Below the pieces are notes generated by a model. The model was given only the letters and a program-made list of their open reading frames with translations, had not been told where the DNA came from and ran no database searches. Below are positions 1-10,378 of a DNA stretch of 64,000 nucleotides, one piece after another. Source of the stretch: Methylobacterium currus. GTDB taxonomy: Bacteria > Pseudomonadota > Alphaproteobacteria > Rhizobiales > Beijerinckiaceae. Location of the stretch: assembly GCF_003058325.1 (NCBI RefSeq), contig NZ_CP028843.1, positions 3,328,501-3,392,500 on the forward strand, written 5' to 3'. The position numbers were made by a program, and so were the translations under genes. The stretch's first letter is position 1, and every line of letters starts with the position of its first letter.

Positions 1-34
1 GCGCCCATGACCTTGTGATCGCGCCCAGGCTGGA

Positions 35-48
35 ATCATTATAATGAT
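35..48. promoter_or_regulatory. Fur-type operator candidate (AT-rich palindrome)
   Basis: The 14 bases ATCATTATAATGAT form a perfect palindrome in very GC-rich DNA, and the imperfect symmetry extends to GGAAT/ATTCC on either side. It resembles half of a Fur/Irr-type iron box (consensus built from GATAAT/ATTATC repeats). It lies about 30 bases upstream of a candidate promoter and about 200 bases upstream of a PepSY membrane protein, a family often linked to iron or siderophore uptake. It could equally serve a gene to the left of the window. Confidence 0.4.
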
Positions 49-76
49 ATTCCGGCTGCGATCGACGCCGACATCG

Positions 77-105
77 TTGACACTCTCTTTGCCCGAGGCA
101 TAAGC
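77..105 (+). promoter_or_regulatory. Candidate sigma-70-type promoter
   Basis: TTGACA at 77-82 matches the -35 consensus exactly. ATAAGC or CATAAG follows at 16-17 bases as a weak -10. It would drive the small ORF at 184 and the PepSY gene. The -10 is poor, so the call is tentative. Confidence 0.3.
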
Positions 106-183
106 GTCAGGATCAACGGGATATCGGCCGGCGATCTTGCGACGACGATCTGCGGCCCGGCGCGCGACGCGGGAAGACGGACC

Positions 184-255
184 ATGACTCACCCCGATGC
201 AGGCCCCGCGCCCGCGACGACAGCCGGCGCGGCCAGCACGGGGGCCCGCCGGTGA
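184..255 (+). CDS. Possible 23-residue small ORF overlapping the PepSY gene
   Basis: An ATG at 184 is preceded by GGGAAG at a reasonable distance and opens a 23-codon frame rich in Ala, Pro and Thr. Its TGA overlaps the GTG start of the next gene (GTGA), a typical translational-coupling arrangement. The residues show no recognisable domain. It may be a short coupled leader peptide, or chance in GC-rich DNA. Nothing else in bases 1-251 looks coding. Confidence 0.3.
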   Translation: MTHPDAGPAPATTAGAASTGARR

Positions 256-1373
256 GGAACGCCCTGTTCCAGATCCACTGGTTCCTCGGCCTGACCGCCG
301 GCCTCGTGCTGATGCTGGTCGGGGTCACCGGGGGAATCCTCAGCCTTGAGGACGAGGTCACGGGCCTCCTGAGCCCCGGCATCGTCACCGTCCCGGTGCG
401 GGAGACGCCGCGCCTGACGCCGGACGCGCTGGTCGCCCGCCTCAAGGACGAGGCGCCGGGGCGGCGGGTCACGCTGCTGATCGTGAGCGGTGCGCCGGAC
501 GGGGCGGCGCAGGTGCGCCTCGCCGAGGGGCCCGGCCGGGGCACCGAGACCTATGTCGACCCCTATGACGGCCGGATCCTCGGGCCGGCCCGGGGCGAGG
601 AATTCTTCGCCTTCGTGCGGCGGCTGCACCGCTGGCTGCTGCTCCCCGGCAACGGCGACGGCTGGGGTCGCACGATCACCGGCGCCTCGGCCCTGGCGCT
701 CGTCTATCTGGCGCTGTCGGGCCTCTACCTGCGCTGGCCGAAGGGACGGCGCGACTGGCGGATCTGGCTGAAGCCGGCGCTCAACCGCCGCGGCCGGGCG
801 CTCTACTGGTCGCTGCACGCGGTTTTCGGCACGTGGATGCTGGTGCTCTACCTCGTCATGGCGCTGACCGGCCTGTGGTGGTCCTACGGCTGGTACCGCG
901 ACGGGGTCACGATGCTGCTCACCGGACGCCCGGCCGCATCCGCCCCCGCCCGGGGCGGGGGCAAACGGGAGGGCGCGCCCGCGCCCCTCGATCCCGCCTT
1001 CGCAGCCTTCACGACGGCCACGAACGGCCGCTACGCCACCGCTTCCTTCGCGCCCGCCCGCGAGGGCGAGGCGATCCGCATCCGCGCGGTGGCGCCCGAC
1101 GCCGCGCACGCCCAGGCCCGCGACGAGTGGCGCTTCCGTCCCGACGGCAGCCTCGGCTCCCGCGACCTCTACGCCGAGCGGCCGCTCGGCGCCCGGCTGA
1201 CCGGCAGCATGCTGGCCCTGCACGAGGGGCGGTTCTTCGGGTCCGCCGGCCGGATCGCCTTCCTGCTGGCGGCGCTCGCCATGCCGCTCTTCGGGGTGAC
1301 GGGGCTCCTGCTCTATCTCGGCCGCCGCCGCAGCCGGCGGCGCCACGCGGCCGCGACGGTGCAGGCCGCCTGA
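252..1373 (+). CDS. PepSY-associated transmembrane protein
   Basis: This 373-residue inner-membrane protein belongs to the PepSY_TM family, whose members are often encoded beside TonB-dependent receptors and are proposed to act in siderophore-iron reduction. Four hydrophobic helices are visible: residues about 8-30 (after HWFLG), about 140-160, about 190-215 and about 330-355. A large periplasmic loop lies between helices one and two and another between three and four. The family His residues in RLHRW and SLHAVFG, candidate haem ligands, are present. The start is a GTG overlapping the stop of a 23-codon ORF. The Fur-like palindrome upstream supports, but does not prove, iron control. Confidence 0.8.
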   Translation: MRNALFQIHWFLGLTAGLVLMLVGVTGGILSLEDEVTGLLSPGIVTVPVRETPRLTPDALVARLKDEAPGRRVTLLIVSGAPDGAAQVRLAEGPGRGTETYVDPYDGRILGPARGEEFFAFVRRLHRWLLLPGNGDGWGRTITGASALALVYLALSGLYLRWPKGRRDWRIWLKPALNRRGRALYWSLHAVFGTWMLVLYLVMALTGLWWSYGWYRDGVTMLLTGRPAASAPARGGGKREGAPAPLDPAFAAFTTATNGRYATASFAPAREGEAIRIRAVAPDAAHAQARDEWRFRPDGSLGSRDLYAERPLGARLTGSMLALHEGRFFGSAGRIAFLLAALAMPLFGVTGLLLYLGRRRSRRRHAAATVQAA

Positions 1374-1471
1374 CCGAAGCGGCCCGAAGCGTCCTCGCGA
1401 GTTGCCTTCCGGTCCCATCAGGCAGTAAGCGCACGGGCAGCAGGGCCGCCCGACCGGCGAGAGGATGCCGC

Positions 1472-3694
<2,223 letters not shown>

Positions 3695-3709
3695 ACAGGA
3701 GACGATCCG

Positions 3710-3946
3710 ATGCCGATGGATGCCCGCGAGATCGAGACGATGATCCGGGAGGCCCTGCCCGACGCCACGGTCGAGATCCGCGACCTCGCCGGCGACGGCG
3801 ACCACTACGCCGCTACCGTCGTGTCGGCGGCGTTCAAGGGCAAGTCGCGGGTGCAGCAGCACCAGATGGTCTACGGCGCGCTCCAGGGGCGCATGGGCGG
3901 CGTGCTACACGCCCTTGCCCTGACCACGGGCGTGCCGCAGGATTGA
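3710..3946 (+). CDS. bolA: BolA family protein
   Basis: This 78-residue protein has the class II KH-like BolA fold pattern: an N-terminal helix (EIETMIREALPDA), then the strand/helix region with FKGKSRVQQHQMVYGAL. BolA/IbaG proteins bind [2Fe-2S] clusters together with monothiol glutaredoxins and act in Fe-S trafficking and iron signalling. The gene starts 15 bases after purL stops, with GGAG-type spacing, and grxD follows about 300 bases later, so the BolA-Grx4 partner pair is encoded together. Confidence 0.93.
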   Translation: MPMDAREIETMIREALPDATVEIRDLAGDGDHYAATVVSAAFKGKSRVQQHQMVYGALQGRMGGVLHALALTTGVPQD

Positions 3947-3963
3947 CGCCCGGGGAGGGCCGC

Positions 3964-4053
3964 ATGGATCAGCCGAGCCTCTCCGACGGCGACGTCGCCC
4001 GGGCGGAGCAGCAGGCGGCCCTCCGCGCCCTCGGGACGCGGGTGACGCGCTGA
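3964..4053 (+). CDS. Possible 29-residue small ORF
   Basis: GGGAGG sits about 5 bases before an ATG that opens a 29-codon frame (MDQPSLSDGDVARAEQ...). The peptide is polar and probably helical, with no known domain. It lies between bolA and grxD, where the 4054-4241 remainder shows no gene. The strong ribosome-binding site is the only positive evidence, so this could be a degraded remnant. Confidence 0.35.
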   Translation: MDQPSLSDGDVARAEQQAALRALGTRVTR

Positions 4054-4241
4054 GATCCTCGCGATCCCCGCGACGGCAAGTCGGCGCGACACGCGATCGA
4101 TGCGGCAGCGGATCGATCGGGACGGCGCGCAGAGAGTCGCCGCGGCCGAGGGCTTCCCTCCCGATCGGGCGCCCCTGCGCCGCGCTCTTGCAAAACCCGC
4201 GCGACCATCACTAGCTACGGCACACACGGAAGGTAGAGCCC

Positions 4242-4580
4242 ATGACCGACGTCAACAGCCGCATCGAGACCGAGATCAAGTCCCAGGACGTGGTCGTGTT
4301 CATGAAGGGCACGCCGCAATTCCCGATGTGCGGCTTCTCGGGCCAGGTGGCCCAGATCCTCAACTACCTCGGGGTGCCGTTCAAGGGCGTGAACGTGCTC
4401 GAGGACATGGAGATCCGCGAAGGCATCAAGGCCTACTCGCAGTGGCCGACGATCCCGCAGGTCTACGTCAAGGGCGAGTTCGTCGGCGGCTGCGACATCA
4501 CCCGGGAGATGTTCCAGTCCGGCGAGCTGCAGCAGCTGCTCACCGAGAAGGGCATCGCCACCAACACCGCTGCCGCCTGA
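4242..4580 (+). CDS. grxD: Monothiol glutaredoxin (Grx4/GrxD type)
   Basis: This 112-residue cytosolic CGFS glutaredoxin coordinates [2Fe-2S] clusters with glutathione and passes them to acceptor proteins, often as a heterodimer with BolA. The active site CGFS is at residues 30-33 within FPMCGFSGQ, the TIPQVY cis-proline segment is present, and a GGCD glutathione-binding motif follows at about residue 84. Length is normal. bolA is the nearest upstream recognised gene, and a clear intrinsic terminator follows. Confidence 0.96.
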   Translation: MTDVNSRIETEIKSQDVVVFMKGTPQFPMCGFSGQVAQILNYLGVPFKGVNVLEDMEIREGIKAYSQWPTIPQVYVKGEFVGGCDITREMFQSGELQQLLTEKGIATNTAAA

Positions 4581-4604
4581 GGCGCGCGGCCCGCAATACG
4601 GCTG

Positions 4605-4631
4605 AAGAAGGGCGCGCGAGTGCCCTTTTTT
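4605..4631 (+). terminator. Rho-independent terminator after grxD
   Basis: AAGGGC at 4608-4613 pairs with GCCCTT at 4622-4627, extended by A-T pairs, and a run of T residues follows immediately. It ends the purL-bolA-grxD transcription unit. Confidence 0.85.
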
Positions 4632-4697
4632 GTTGCACCCGCGAACCCCGCCACGCGCCGGCGCGTCTCCCCTTCATGCGGCGCGGAGTGATGCGAC

Positions 4698-5594
4698 ATG
4701 CGGGACGTGATCATCGTGGGCGGCGGGCCGGCGGGCCTGTCGGCGGCGCTCATCCTCGGGCGCTGCCGGCGCCGGGTGCTGCTGATCGATGCCGGCCACC
4801 CGCGCAACGCGGTGACGCCGAGCATGCATGGCTTCCTCGGCCGCGACGGCCGCGCCCCCGGCTCCTTACGCGACGAGGCGAGGCGGGAACTCGCCGCCTA
4901 CGACACGGTCGAGATCTGGGACGGGCGCGTCATCGACGCGGTGCGGGCGCCGGACGGCTTCCGGGTGGTGATGGACGACCAGCGCCGGGCCGATGCCCGT
5001 CGGATGATCCTCGCCACCGGCCTGCGCACCGACCTGCCCGCCATCGAGGGCTTCTCGGAGTATTGGGGCCACGGCGTCCATCACTGCCCCTATTGCGACG
5101 GCTACGAGAACCGCGGCCGGCCGCTCGCGGTCTACGGCCCGGGCGAGACCGGCAAGGGTCTGGCCCTCGAACTCACCGCCTGGAGCCGCGACCTGACCTT
5201 GTGCACCGACGGGCCGTGCGGCCTCGAAGACCCGGAGCGCGACCGCCTCGCCCGCAACGGCATCCAGATCGAGGAGCGTGCGGTCGCTCGGCTCGAGGGC
5301 GAGGACGGACGGCTCTCGCGGGTCCGCCTGCGCGACGGCACGGCGCTGGACTGCGCCGCCCTGTTCTTCACCACCGGACCCTGCATCCCCTCCCCGCTCG
5401 TCGAGCGGCTCGGCTGCGACCTGTCGCGCAAGGGCACGGTACCGACCGGCGACTACGAGGAGACGAACGTACCAGGCCTCTACGTGGCGGGCGATGCGTC
5501 GCGGCGGGTCCAGCTCGCCATCGTGGCCGCCGCCGAGGGGGCGATGGCGGCCTTCGCCCTCAACACCGAGCTCCTGCGCGAGGATACGGGCTGA
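4698..5594 (+). CDS. Thioredoxin-reductase-like FAD oxidoreductase
   Basis: This 298-residue two-domain flavoprotein has an N-terminal FAD motif VGGGPAGLSAA, a CPYCDG disulfide site near residue 133 (CATCDG in TrxB), a second nucleotide motif GPGETGKG, and a C-terminal FAD segment GLYVAGDASR. In true TrxB an HRRxxxR motif after the second Rossmann turn selects NADPH. Here that place reads LTLCTDGPCG, so the basic motif is missing. The protein is therefore a TrxR-like enzyme whose reductant or partner is unclear, not safely TrxB. It is about 20 residues shorter than TrxB. It begins downstream of the grxD terminator, so it is its own unit. Confidence 0.8.
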   Translation: MRDVIIVGGGPAGLSAALILGRCRRRVLLIDAGHPRNAVTPSMHGFLGRDGRAPGSLRDEARRELAAYDTVEIWDGRVIDAVRAPDGFRVVMDDQRRADARRMILATGLRTDLPAIEGFSEYWGHGVHHCPYCDGYENRGRPLAVYGPGETGKGLALELTAWSRDLTLCTDGPCGLEDPERDRLARNGIQIEERAVARLEGEDGRLSRVRLRDGTALDCAALFFTTGPCIPSPLVERLGCDLSRKGTVPTGDYEETNVPGLYVAGDASRRVQLAIVAAAEGAMAAFALNTELLREDTG

Positions 5595-5819
5595 TTCGCC
5601 CGCCGATTCGCCGGCCGTGCGGGGACCAGCATAGAACAGGACAGGAATCCGCCGATTCGCGACGTCTCGCTCCTGGGCAAATAACAAGGCAGCATCAAGC
5701 GCTTGGCGGGCCGGGCGGGATTCCCGGCGAACCCGGCCGAGCGGACAATCGTCCTGTCAAGACTTTATCCCCTGGTGAAGGTTTGTTAGCCTTTATTCAA
5801 CGGTCACGGGAGGGCACCC

Positions 5820-6002
5820 ATGATAGCGTTGGCGCAGGCATGGCGGGCCGGGCTCACCCGGCGCACGCAACGCGCAGCCTCGGCCCGCGAGGCCACTCTG
5901 CGGATGGTCGAGGCGGAGCCGCCCGAGCACCACGAACTCACCGTGCGGGAACTCATCCGCATGGCCCAGTCGGCCCGTGCCGCGACCGAATCGCGGGGCT
6001 GA
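5820..6002 (+). CDS. Small hypothetical protein (60 aa)
   Basis: A GGGAGGG ribosome-binding site lies 4-10 bases before the ATG. The 60-residue product is basic at the N terminus and has a helical, charged C-terminal half (HHELTVRELIRMAQSARAA). No known domain is visible. It looks like a short DUF-type cytosolic protein. The strong RBS and alphaproteobacterial codon use argue that it is real. It sits in the gene-poor stretch between the flavoprotein and the aceE breakpoint. Confidence 0.5.
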   Translation: MIALAQAWRAGLTRRTQRAASAREATLRMVEAEPPEHHELTVRELIRMAQSARAATESRG

Positions 6003-6681
6003 CGCCCGATACGGATTCCGGCCGGCGGCAGGCTGGCGAGCCGCCCGGACAGACTCCAGAGATCACAGCATAGCGCATGATCTCGTCTTCCGGCGGATTC
6101 CAGCACTATCTCCAGCACTATCTGAAGACATCAATGCCAAATAACGACCGCGGGATTTTTCTCTCAGCTGGCAGAGAAAGGTCCTGCGTCTTTCCTCTTC
6201 TCAAACGGCCTTGCCCGCATCGATGGAACCGATCGGGCGGGATCGCGGTTGGGTGGCGAGACGACGCTGTGGCGACGCTCGTTCCGCTCACCACCACAGA
6301 AATCCGCGCGCGATCGAGGTTGCATCGGCCGCGGGCAGGGGCGCGATCGCCTGCGGTTTCGCCCTTATCGCCCTACTGATGAGCCGGTATTCGCGATCGG
6401 CCGGGTCGTCGCGTCTCGCCGATTCGCTGCAATGCACACAAGACCATCTTGCGCTGCATGAGCCCCGACGTGCGTTGGCGCACGGCGACCGTGCGGGCGC
6501 GCGCTTAGAACCTCAGGCACTGTCGCAGGAGTCGGCCACCGTCTTTCGGCGGTAGGCCGAAACTTTTTCTTGCACGGTGCCGCGCGGTACGGAACTGTAC
6601 AAGTTCTTCACCGTTACTGGTTCTCAAGCGTGAGTATGCGTACCCCCCACCAGCCACGGGCCGCGCGCCCGGGGGACAATC
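6003..6681. other. Gene-poor stretch, 680 bases
   Basis: No credible gene is seen. The region is less GC-biased than its surroundings. It holds a 12-base tandem duplication at 6100-6123 and an inverted repeat of TTTCTCT (6158-6164) and AGAGAAA (6173-6179). An open frame of about 100 codons starts at 6077 but has no ribosome-binding site and atypical composition. Together with the rearranged aceE locus just to the right, this looks like decayed or disturbed DNA. Confidence 0.5.
6100..6123. repeat. Perfect 12-base tandem duplication
   Basis: CCAGCACTATCT occurs twice back to back with no mismatch. Two copies only, in non-coding DNA, so a slippage event is the simplest explanation. Confidence 0.8.
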
Positions 6682-6873
6682 ATGCCCGATTTCGAGTCAC
6701 GGAACCTCGACGACGCCGAGAGCCTCGCTCGCCTCGCCGAGCTTCTTCATCCCACCAAGGCCGCGCGGACCGAGGCCAAGGCCCGCGGTCGCCGGCGCGC
6801 GGCGGCCGGCTTCCTGCCGGCGCAGGGCCCCGCCCCCACCGGGCAGACGGTCCCGGACCTGCAGGACGCCTGA
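6682..6873 (+). CDS. Small hypothetical protein (63 aa)
   Basis: An ATG preceded by GGGGGAC opens a 63-codon frame. The product has an acidic helical start (MPDFESRNLDDAESLARLAELL), a basic centre (ARTEAKARGRRRAAAGF) and a Pro-rich tail. No domain is recognised. Codon use matches the neighbours. It converges with the truncated minus-strand gene at 6883, ten bases away. Confidence 0.5.
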   Translation: MPDFESRNLDDAESLARLAELLHPTKAARTEAKARGRRRAAAGFLPAQGPAPTGQTVPDLQDA

Positions 6874-6882
6874 GCGCGGCGC

Positions 6883-7390
6883 CTACCAGGCCTGCGGGGT
6901 GATCACCCCTTTGCTGGTGACCACGACCCAGGTCCTGCCGCGGCGCTCGATCGCCTCGACCCGACCGGCCCCCGGCAGCGTATCGCCCGGGCCGACTTCG
7001 ACGAGGCGGCGGTTGCGGTTCTCGATCATCGCCATCCCGTCATAGACGTCGCGCAGCACCCAACCCTCGATGGTGCCTGGCTTGGCCGCCGGCGGCTTGT
7101 CGGGAAGGCTGCCGGTCAAGGCAGGCTCCGCCGCGACATGCTTCGGGGCCGCCACGGGCGCCGCGGCGGCAACCGGCGCCGGGGCGGGAGCGAGCGGAGC
7201 GGCCGCGACCGGTGTCGCGCCCTGGCGCTTGTCCAGCTTATCGACCAGCGCGGCGAGGCGGGCCGACTGCTCGCGGTCGGCATGGTCCTGCCGTTCGGCC
7301 AGGGTGGTCAGGCGCTCGGCCAGGGACGCGACCTTGCCGGCGAGGTCGCCGTCCTGGCGCTGCAACCGCTCCAGGCGTTCGGCGATCTGG
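6883..7390 (-). pseudogene. 3' fragment of a coiled-coil hypothetical gene, cut at the aceE junction
   Basis: On the minus strand a coding segment of about 169 residues ends at a TAG at 6883-6885. It starts in a heptad-rich coiled coil (RLERLQRQDGDLAGK, LAERLTTLAERQ), passes through an Ala/Pro linker, and ends in a compact domain with GWVLRDVYDGMAMIEN and GRTWVVVTSKGVITPQAW. This looks like the C terminus of an envelope-type alphaproteobacterial protein of unknown function. Upstream of about 7390 the frame only continues as the antisense of aceE, so the native N terminus is missing. I infer truncation by the same break that cut aceE. The exact breakpoint is uncertain by about ten bases. Confidence 0.7.
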
Positions 7391-8928
7391 CCGTGAAGCA
7401 CAAGGGCCAGCCGACCCTCATCCTTGCCAAGACCGTCAAGGGCTACGGCATGGGCGAGGCCGGTGAGGCGCAGAACATCACCCATCAGCAGAAGAAGATG
7501 GGCGAGGCGGTCCTCAAGCAGTTCCGCGACCGCTTCGGGATCGACCTCTCCGACGACCAGATCGCCGAGATCCCGTTCATCCGCTTCCCCGAGGGGTCGC
7601 CGGAGCACGACTACCTCATGGCCCGGCGCAAGGCCCTCGGCGGCCCGCTGCCGGCGCGGCGCCAGCGCTCCGAGAGCCTCCAGATCCCGCCGCTCGACGC
7701 CTTCTCGGCCCAGCTGAAGGAAACCGCGGGCCGCGAGATCTCCACCACCATGGCGTTCGTGCGGGTGCTCAACACGCTCCTGCGCGACAAGAACATCGGC
7801 AACCGCATCGTGCCGATCGTGCCCGACGAGAGCCGGACCTTCGGCATGGAGGGCATGTTCCGGCAATTCGGCATCTTCAGCCAGGTCGGCCAGCTCTACC
7901 GGCCCGAAGACGCCAACCAGCTGATGTATTACCGCGAGGACGAGAAGGGCCAGATGCTCCAGGAGGGCATCAACGAGGCCGGGGCGATGTCGTCCTGGAT
8001 CGCGGCCGCGACCTCGTACTCGCATTCCGATGCGCCGACGATCCCGTTCTACATCTACTACTCGATGTTCGGGTTCCAGCGCATCGGCGACCTGGCCTGG
8101 GCCGCCGGCGACATGCGCGCCCGCGGCTTCATGATCGGCGGCACCGCCGGCCGCACCACCCTCAACGGCGAGGGCCTGCAGCACGAGGACGGCCACAGCC
8201 ACCTGATCTCGGCCACGATCCCGAACTGCGTCTCCTACGACCCGACCTTCTCCTACGAGGTGGCGGTGATCGTCCAGGACGGCCTGCGCCGGATGTATGC
8301 CGAGCAGGAGGACGTGTTCTACTACCTCACGGTGATGAACGAGAACTACGAGCATCCCGGCATGCCCGAAGGGGCGGCGCCCGGGATCCTCAAGGGGATG
8401 TACCTGTTCCGCGAGGGCAAGGCCGGTGCGAAGAACCGCGTCCAGCTGATGGGCTCGGGCACGATCCTGCGCGAGGTCATCGCCGGAGCCGAACTGTTGG
8501 AGCAGGATTTCGGCGTTGCCGCCGACATCTGGTCCTGCCCGAGCTTCACCGAACTGCGCCGCGAAGCGATGGCGGTGGAGCGGTGGAACATGCTCCACCC
8601 GACCGAGACGCAGAAGACGTCCTATGTCGAGACCTGCCTGACCGGCCGCCAGGGCCCGGTGATCGCGGCGACCGACTACATGCGGCTCTTCGCCGACCAG
8701 ATCCGCCCCTACGTGCCGGGGCGCTACAAGGTCCTCGGCACCGACGGCTTCGGCCGCTCGGACTACCGGGTGCGCCTGCGCGAGTTCTTCGAGGTCAACC
8801 GCTACTGGGTCGCCGTCGCGGCGCTCAAGAGCCTGGCCGAGGAAGGCGCCGTGCCGGCCGCCAAGGTCGCCGAGGCGATCGCCAAGTACGGGCTGAACCC
8901 GGAGAAGCCGGCCCCCTGGACGGTCTGA
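7391..8928 (+). pseudogene. aceE: Pyruvate dehydrogenase E1 (AceE), 5'-truncated
   Basis: From KHKGQPTLILAKTVKGYGMG onward this is the C-terminal 510 or so residues of homodimeric pyruvate dehydrogenase E1, whose full length is about 890. Conserved blocks such as IPFYIYYSMFGFQRIGDL, NGEGLQHEDGHSH and VLGTDGFGRSD are intact, with no internal stop. The first 370-380 residues are absent, including the region that holds the GDG thiamine-diphosphate motif. Before about 7390 the reading frame continues through the antisense of the coiled-coil fragment and does not resemble AceE, so a gene caller may predict a chimera starting near 7138. As it stands the product should be inactive. aceF and lpdA follow intact. 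Confidence 0.85.
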
Positions 8929-8940
8929 CGCCCCTCGCGC

Positions 8941-8983
8941 CGCGAGGCCCCTCTCCCGCAGGGCGGGAGGGGACGGCCTCGCG
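8941..8983. repeat. Hairpin repeat in the aceE-aceF spacer
   Basis: CGCGAGGCC (8941-8949) pairs perfectly with GGCCTCGCG (8975-8983), and an inner CCTCTCCCGC/GCGGGAGGGG pair closes the stem. There is no T run, so this is more likely an RNA-processing or stability hairpin than a terminator. The CCTCTCCCG core relates it to the longer hairpin repeats elsewhere in the window. Confidence 0.7.
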
Positions 8984-9038
8984 CGCCCATCATTCCATCT
9001 GCGTGAAGTCGTAAGCAAAGAATTCGGGAGAGTGCGCA

Positions 9039-10349
9039 GTGTCGATCGAGGTCAAGATCCCCGATATCGGTGATTTCAAGGACATCCCGATCATCGAGAT
9101 CCTGGTGAAGGAAGGCGACACGATCGGGGCCGAGGACCCGATCGTGTCGCTCGAATCCGACAAGGCGACGATGGAGGTGCCCTCCCCGTCGGCCGGCGTG
9201 GTCGAGAAGATCCTGGTCAAGGTCGGCGACACGGTGAGCGAGGGCAGCGCGGTCCTGCTGCTGAAGGGCGAGAGCGAGGAGAAGGCGCCCGCCGCCGCCG
9301 CGGCCGCGACGCCCGCCGCCGGCGCGGCCCCCGCCGCCGACACCGCCGCCCTGATGCCGAAGCAGGAGCCGGACCCGGCCAAGCCCGCCGCCCCGCCGGT
9401 GCCGGCCGCCCCGGCCTCCTCCGCGCCGGACTTCTCGAACGTCCATGCCAGCCCCGCCGTGCGGCGCCTCGCCCGCGAGCTCGGCGTCGACCTGACCGGG
9501 ATCAAGGGCACCGGCGAGAAGGGCCGGATCACCAAGGAGGACGTGAAGGGCTCGCTGGTGCGCTCCGCCGCCCCCGCGGCCTCGGCCGGCGCCGTCGCGC
9601 CGACCGGCGGCATGGGCATCCCGGAGATCCCGGCGGTCGACTTCTCGAAGTTCGGCCCGACCGAGGTCAGGCCGCTGCCCCGGATCAAGAAGATCTCCGG
9701 CCCGCACCTGCACCGCGCCTGGCTCAACGTTCCGCTCGTCACCCATTCGGACGAGTCGGACATCACCGACACCGACGCCTACCGCAAGGAGCTCGACACC
9801 GCCGGCAAGGACAAGGGCTACCGCGTTACCCTGCTGTCGTTCCTGATCAAGGCCTCGGTCTCGGCCCTGCGCCAGTTCCCGGAGTTCAACGCGTCGCTGA
9901 ACCCCGAGAAGGACGCGCTGATCCTGAAGAAATATTACAACATCGGCGTCGCCGTCGACACGCCGGACGGCCTCGTCGTCCCGGTGGTCAAGGATGCCGA
10001 CCGCAAGGGCATCGTCGAGATCAGCCAGGAGCTGGGCTCGCTGTCGAAGAAGGCCCGTGACGGCAAGCTCGGCAGCGGCGACATGCAGGGCGCCACCTTC
10101 ACGATCTCGTCGCTGGGCGGCATCGGCGGCACCGGCTTCACGCCCCTCGTCAACGCCCCCGAGGTCGCGATCCTGGGCGTCGTCCGCTCCAAGATGGCGC
10201 CGGTCTGGAACGGCAGCGAGTTCAAGCCGCGGCTGATGCTGCCGCTCTCGGTCTCCTACGACCACCGCGTGATCGACGGCGCGCTCGCGGCGCGCTTCAC
10301 CCGCCACCTCGCCCACGTCCTCGAGGACGTCCGGCGCCTCGTCGTCTGA
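9039..10349 (+). CDS. aceF: Dihydrolipoamide acetyltransferase, PDH E2
   Basis: This 436-residue E2 core of pyruvate dehydrogenase transfers acetyl groups from E1 to CoA. It has one lipoyl domain with the acceptor Lys42 in ESDKAT, an Ala/Pro-rich linker, an E1/E3-binding domain (ASPAVRRLARELGVDL, about 143-175), and the catalytic domain ending in SYDHRVIDGA with the active-site His. The start is a GTG preceded by GGGAGAG; the family N terminus (SIEVKIPDIG) supports it. It is the second gene of the aceE-aceF-lpdA operon and is intact although aceE is not. Confidence 0.95.
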   Translation: MSIEVKIPDIGDFKDIPIIEILVKEGDTIGAEDPIVSLESDKATMEVPSPSAGVVEKILVKVGDTVSEGSAVLLLKGESEEKAPAAAAAATPAAGAAPAADTAALMPKQEPDPAKPAAPPVPAAPASSAPDFSNVHASPAVRRLARELGVDLTGIKGTGEKGRITKEDVKGSLVRSAAPAASAGAVAPTGGMGIPEIPAVDFSKFGPTEVRPLPRIKKISGPHLHRAWLNVPLVTHSDESDITDTDAYRKELDTAGKDKGYRVTLLSFLIKASVSALRQFPEFNASLNPEKDALILKKYYNIGVAVDTPDGLVVPVVKDADRKGIVEISQELGSLSKKARDGKLGSGDMQGATFTISSLGGIGGTGFTPLVNAPEVAILGVVRSKMAPVWNGSEFKPRLMLPLSVSYDHRVIDGALAARFTRHLAHVLEDVRRLVV

Positions 10350-10378
10350 CGCCGAGACCAGAGTAACGAGGTGATCCG

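Noticed and set aside
4100..6073. Plus-strand open frame across grxD and the flavoprotein gene
   Set aside because: It runs through two real genes in another frame and has no ribosome-binding site at its start.
6077..6379. 100-codon open frame in the gene-poor stretch
   Set aside because: No ribosome-binding site, odd residue composition (Arg, Cys, Pro, Trp) and no domain.
7138..8928. Complete 596-residue AceE-like protein
   Set aside because: The first 85 or so residues are the antisense of another gene; only the part after 7390 is AceE.
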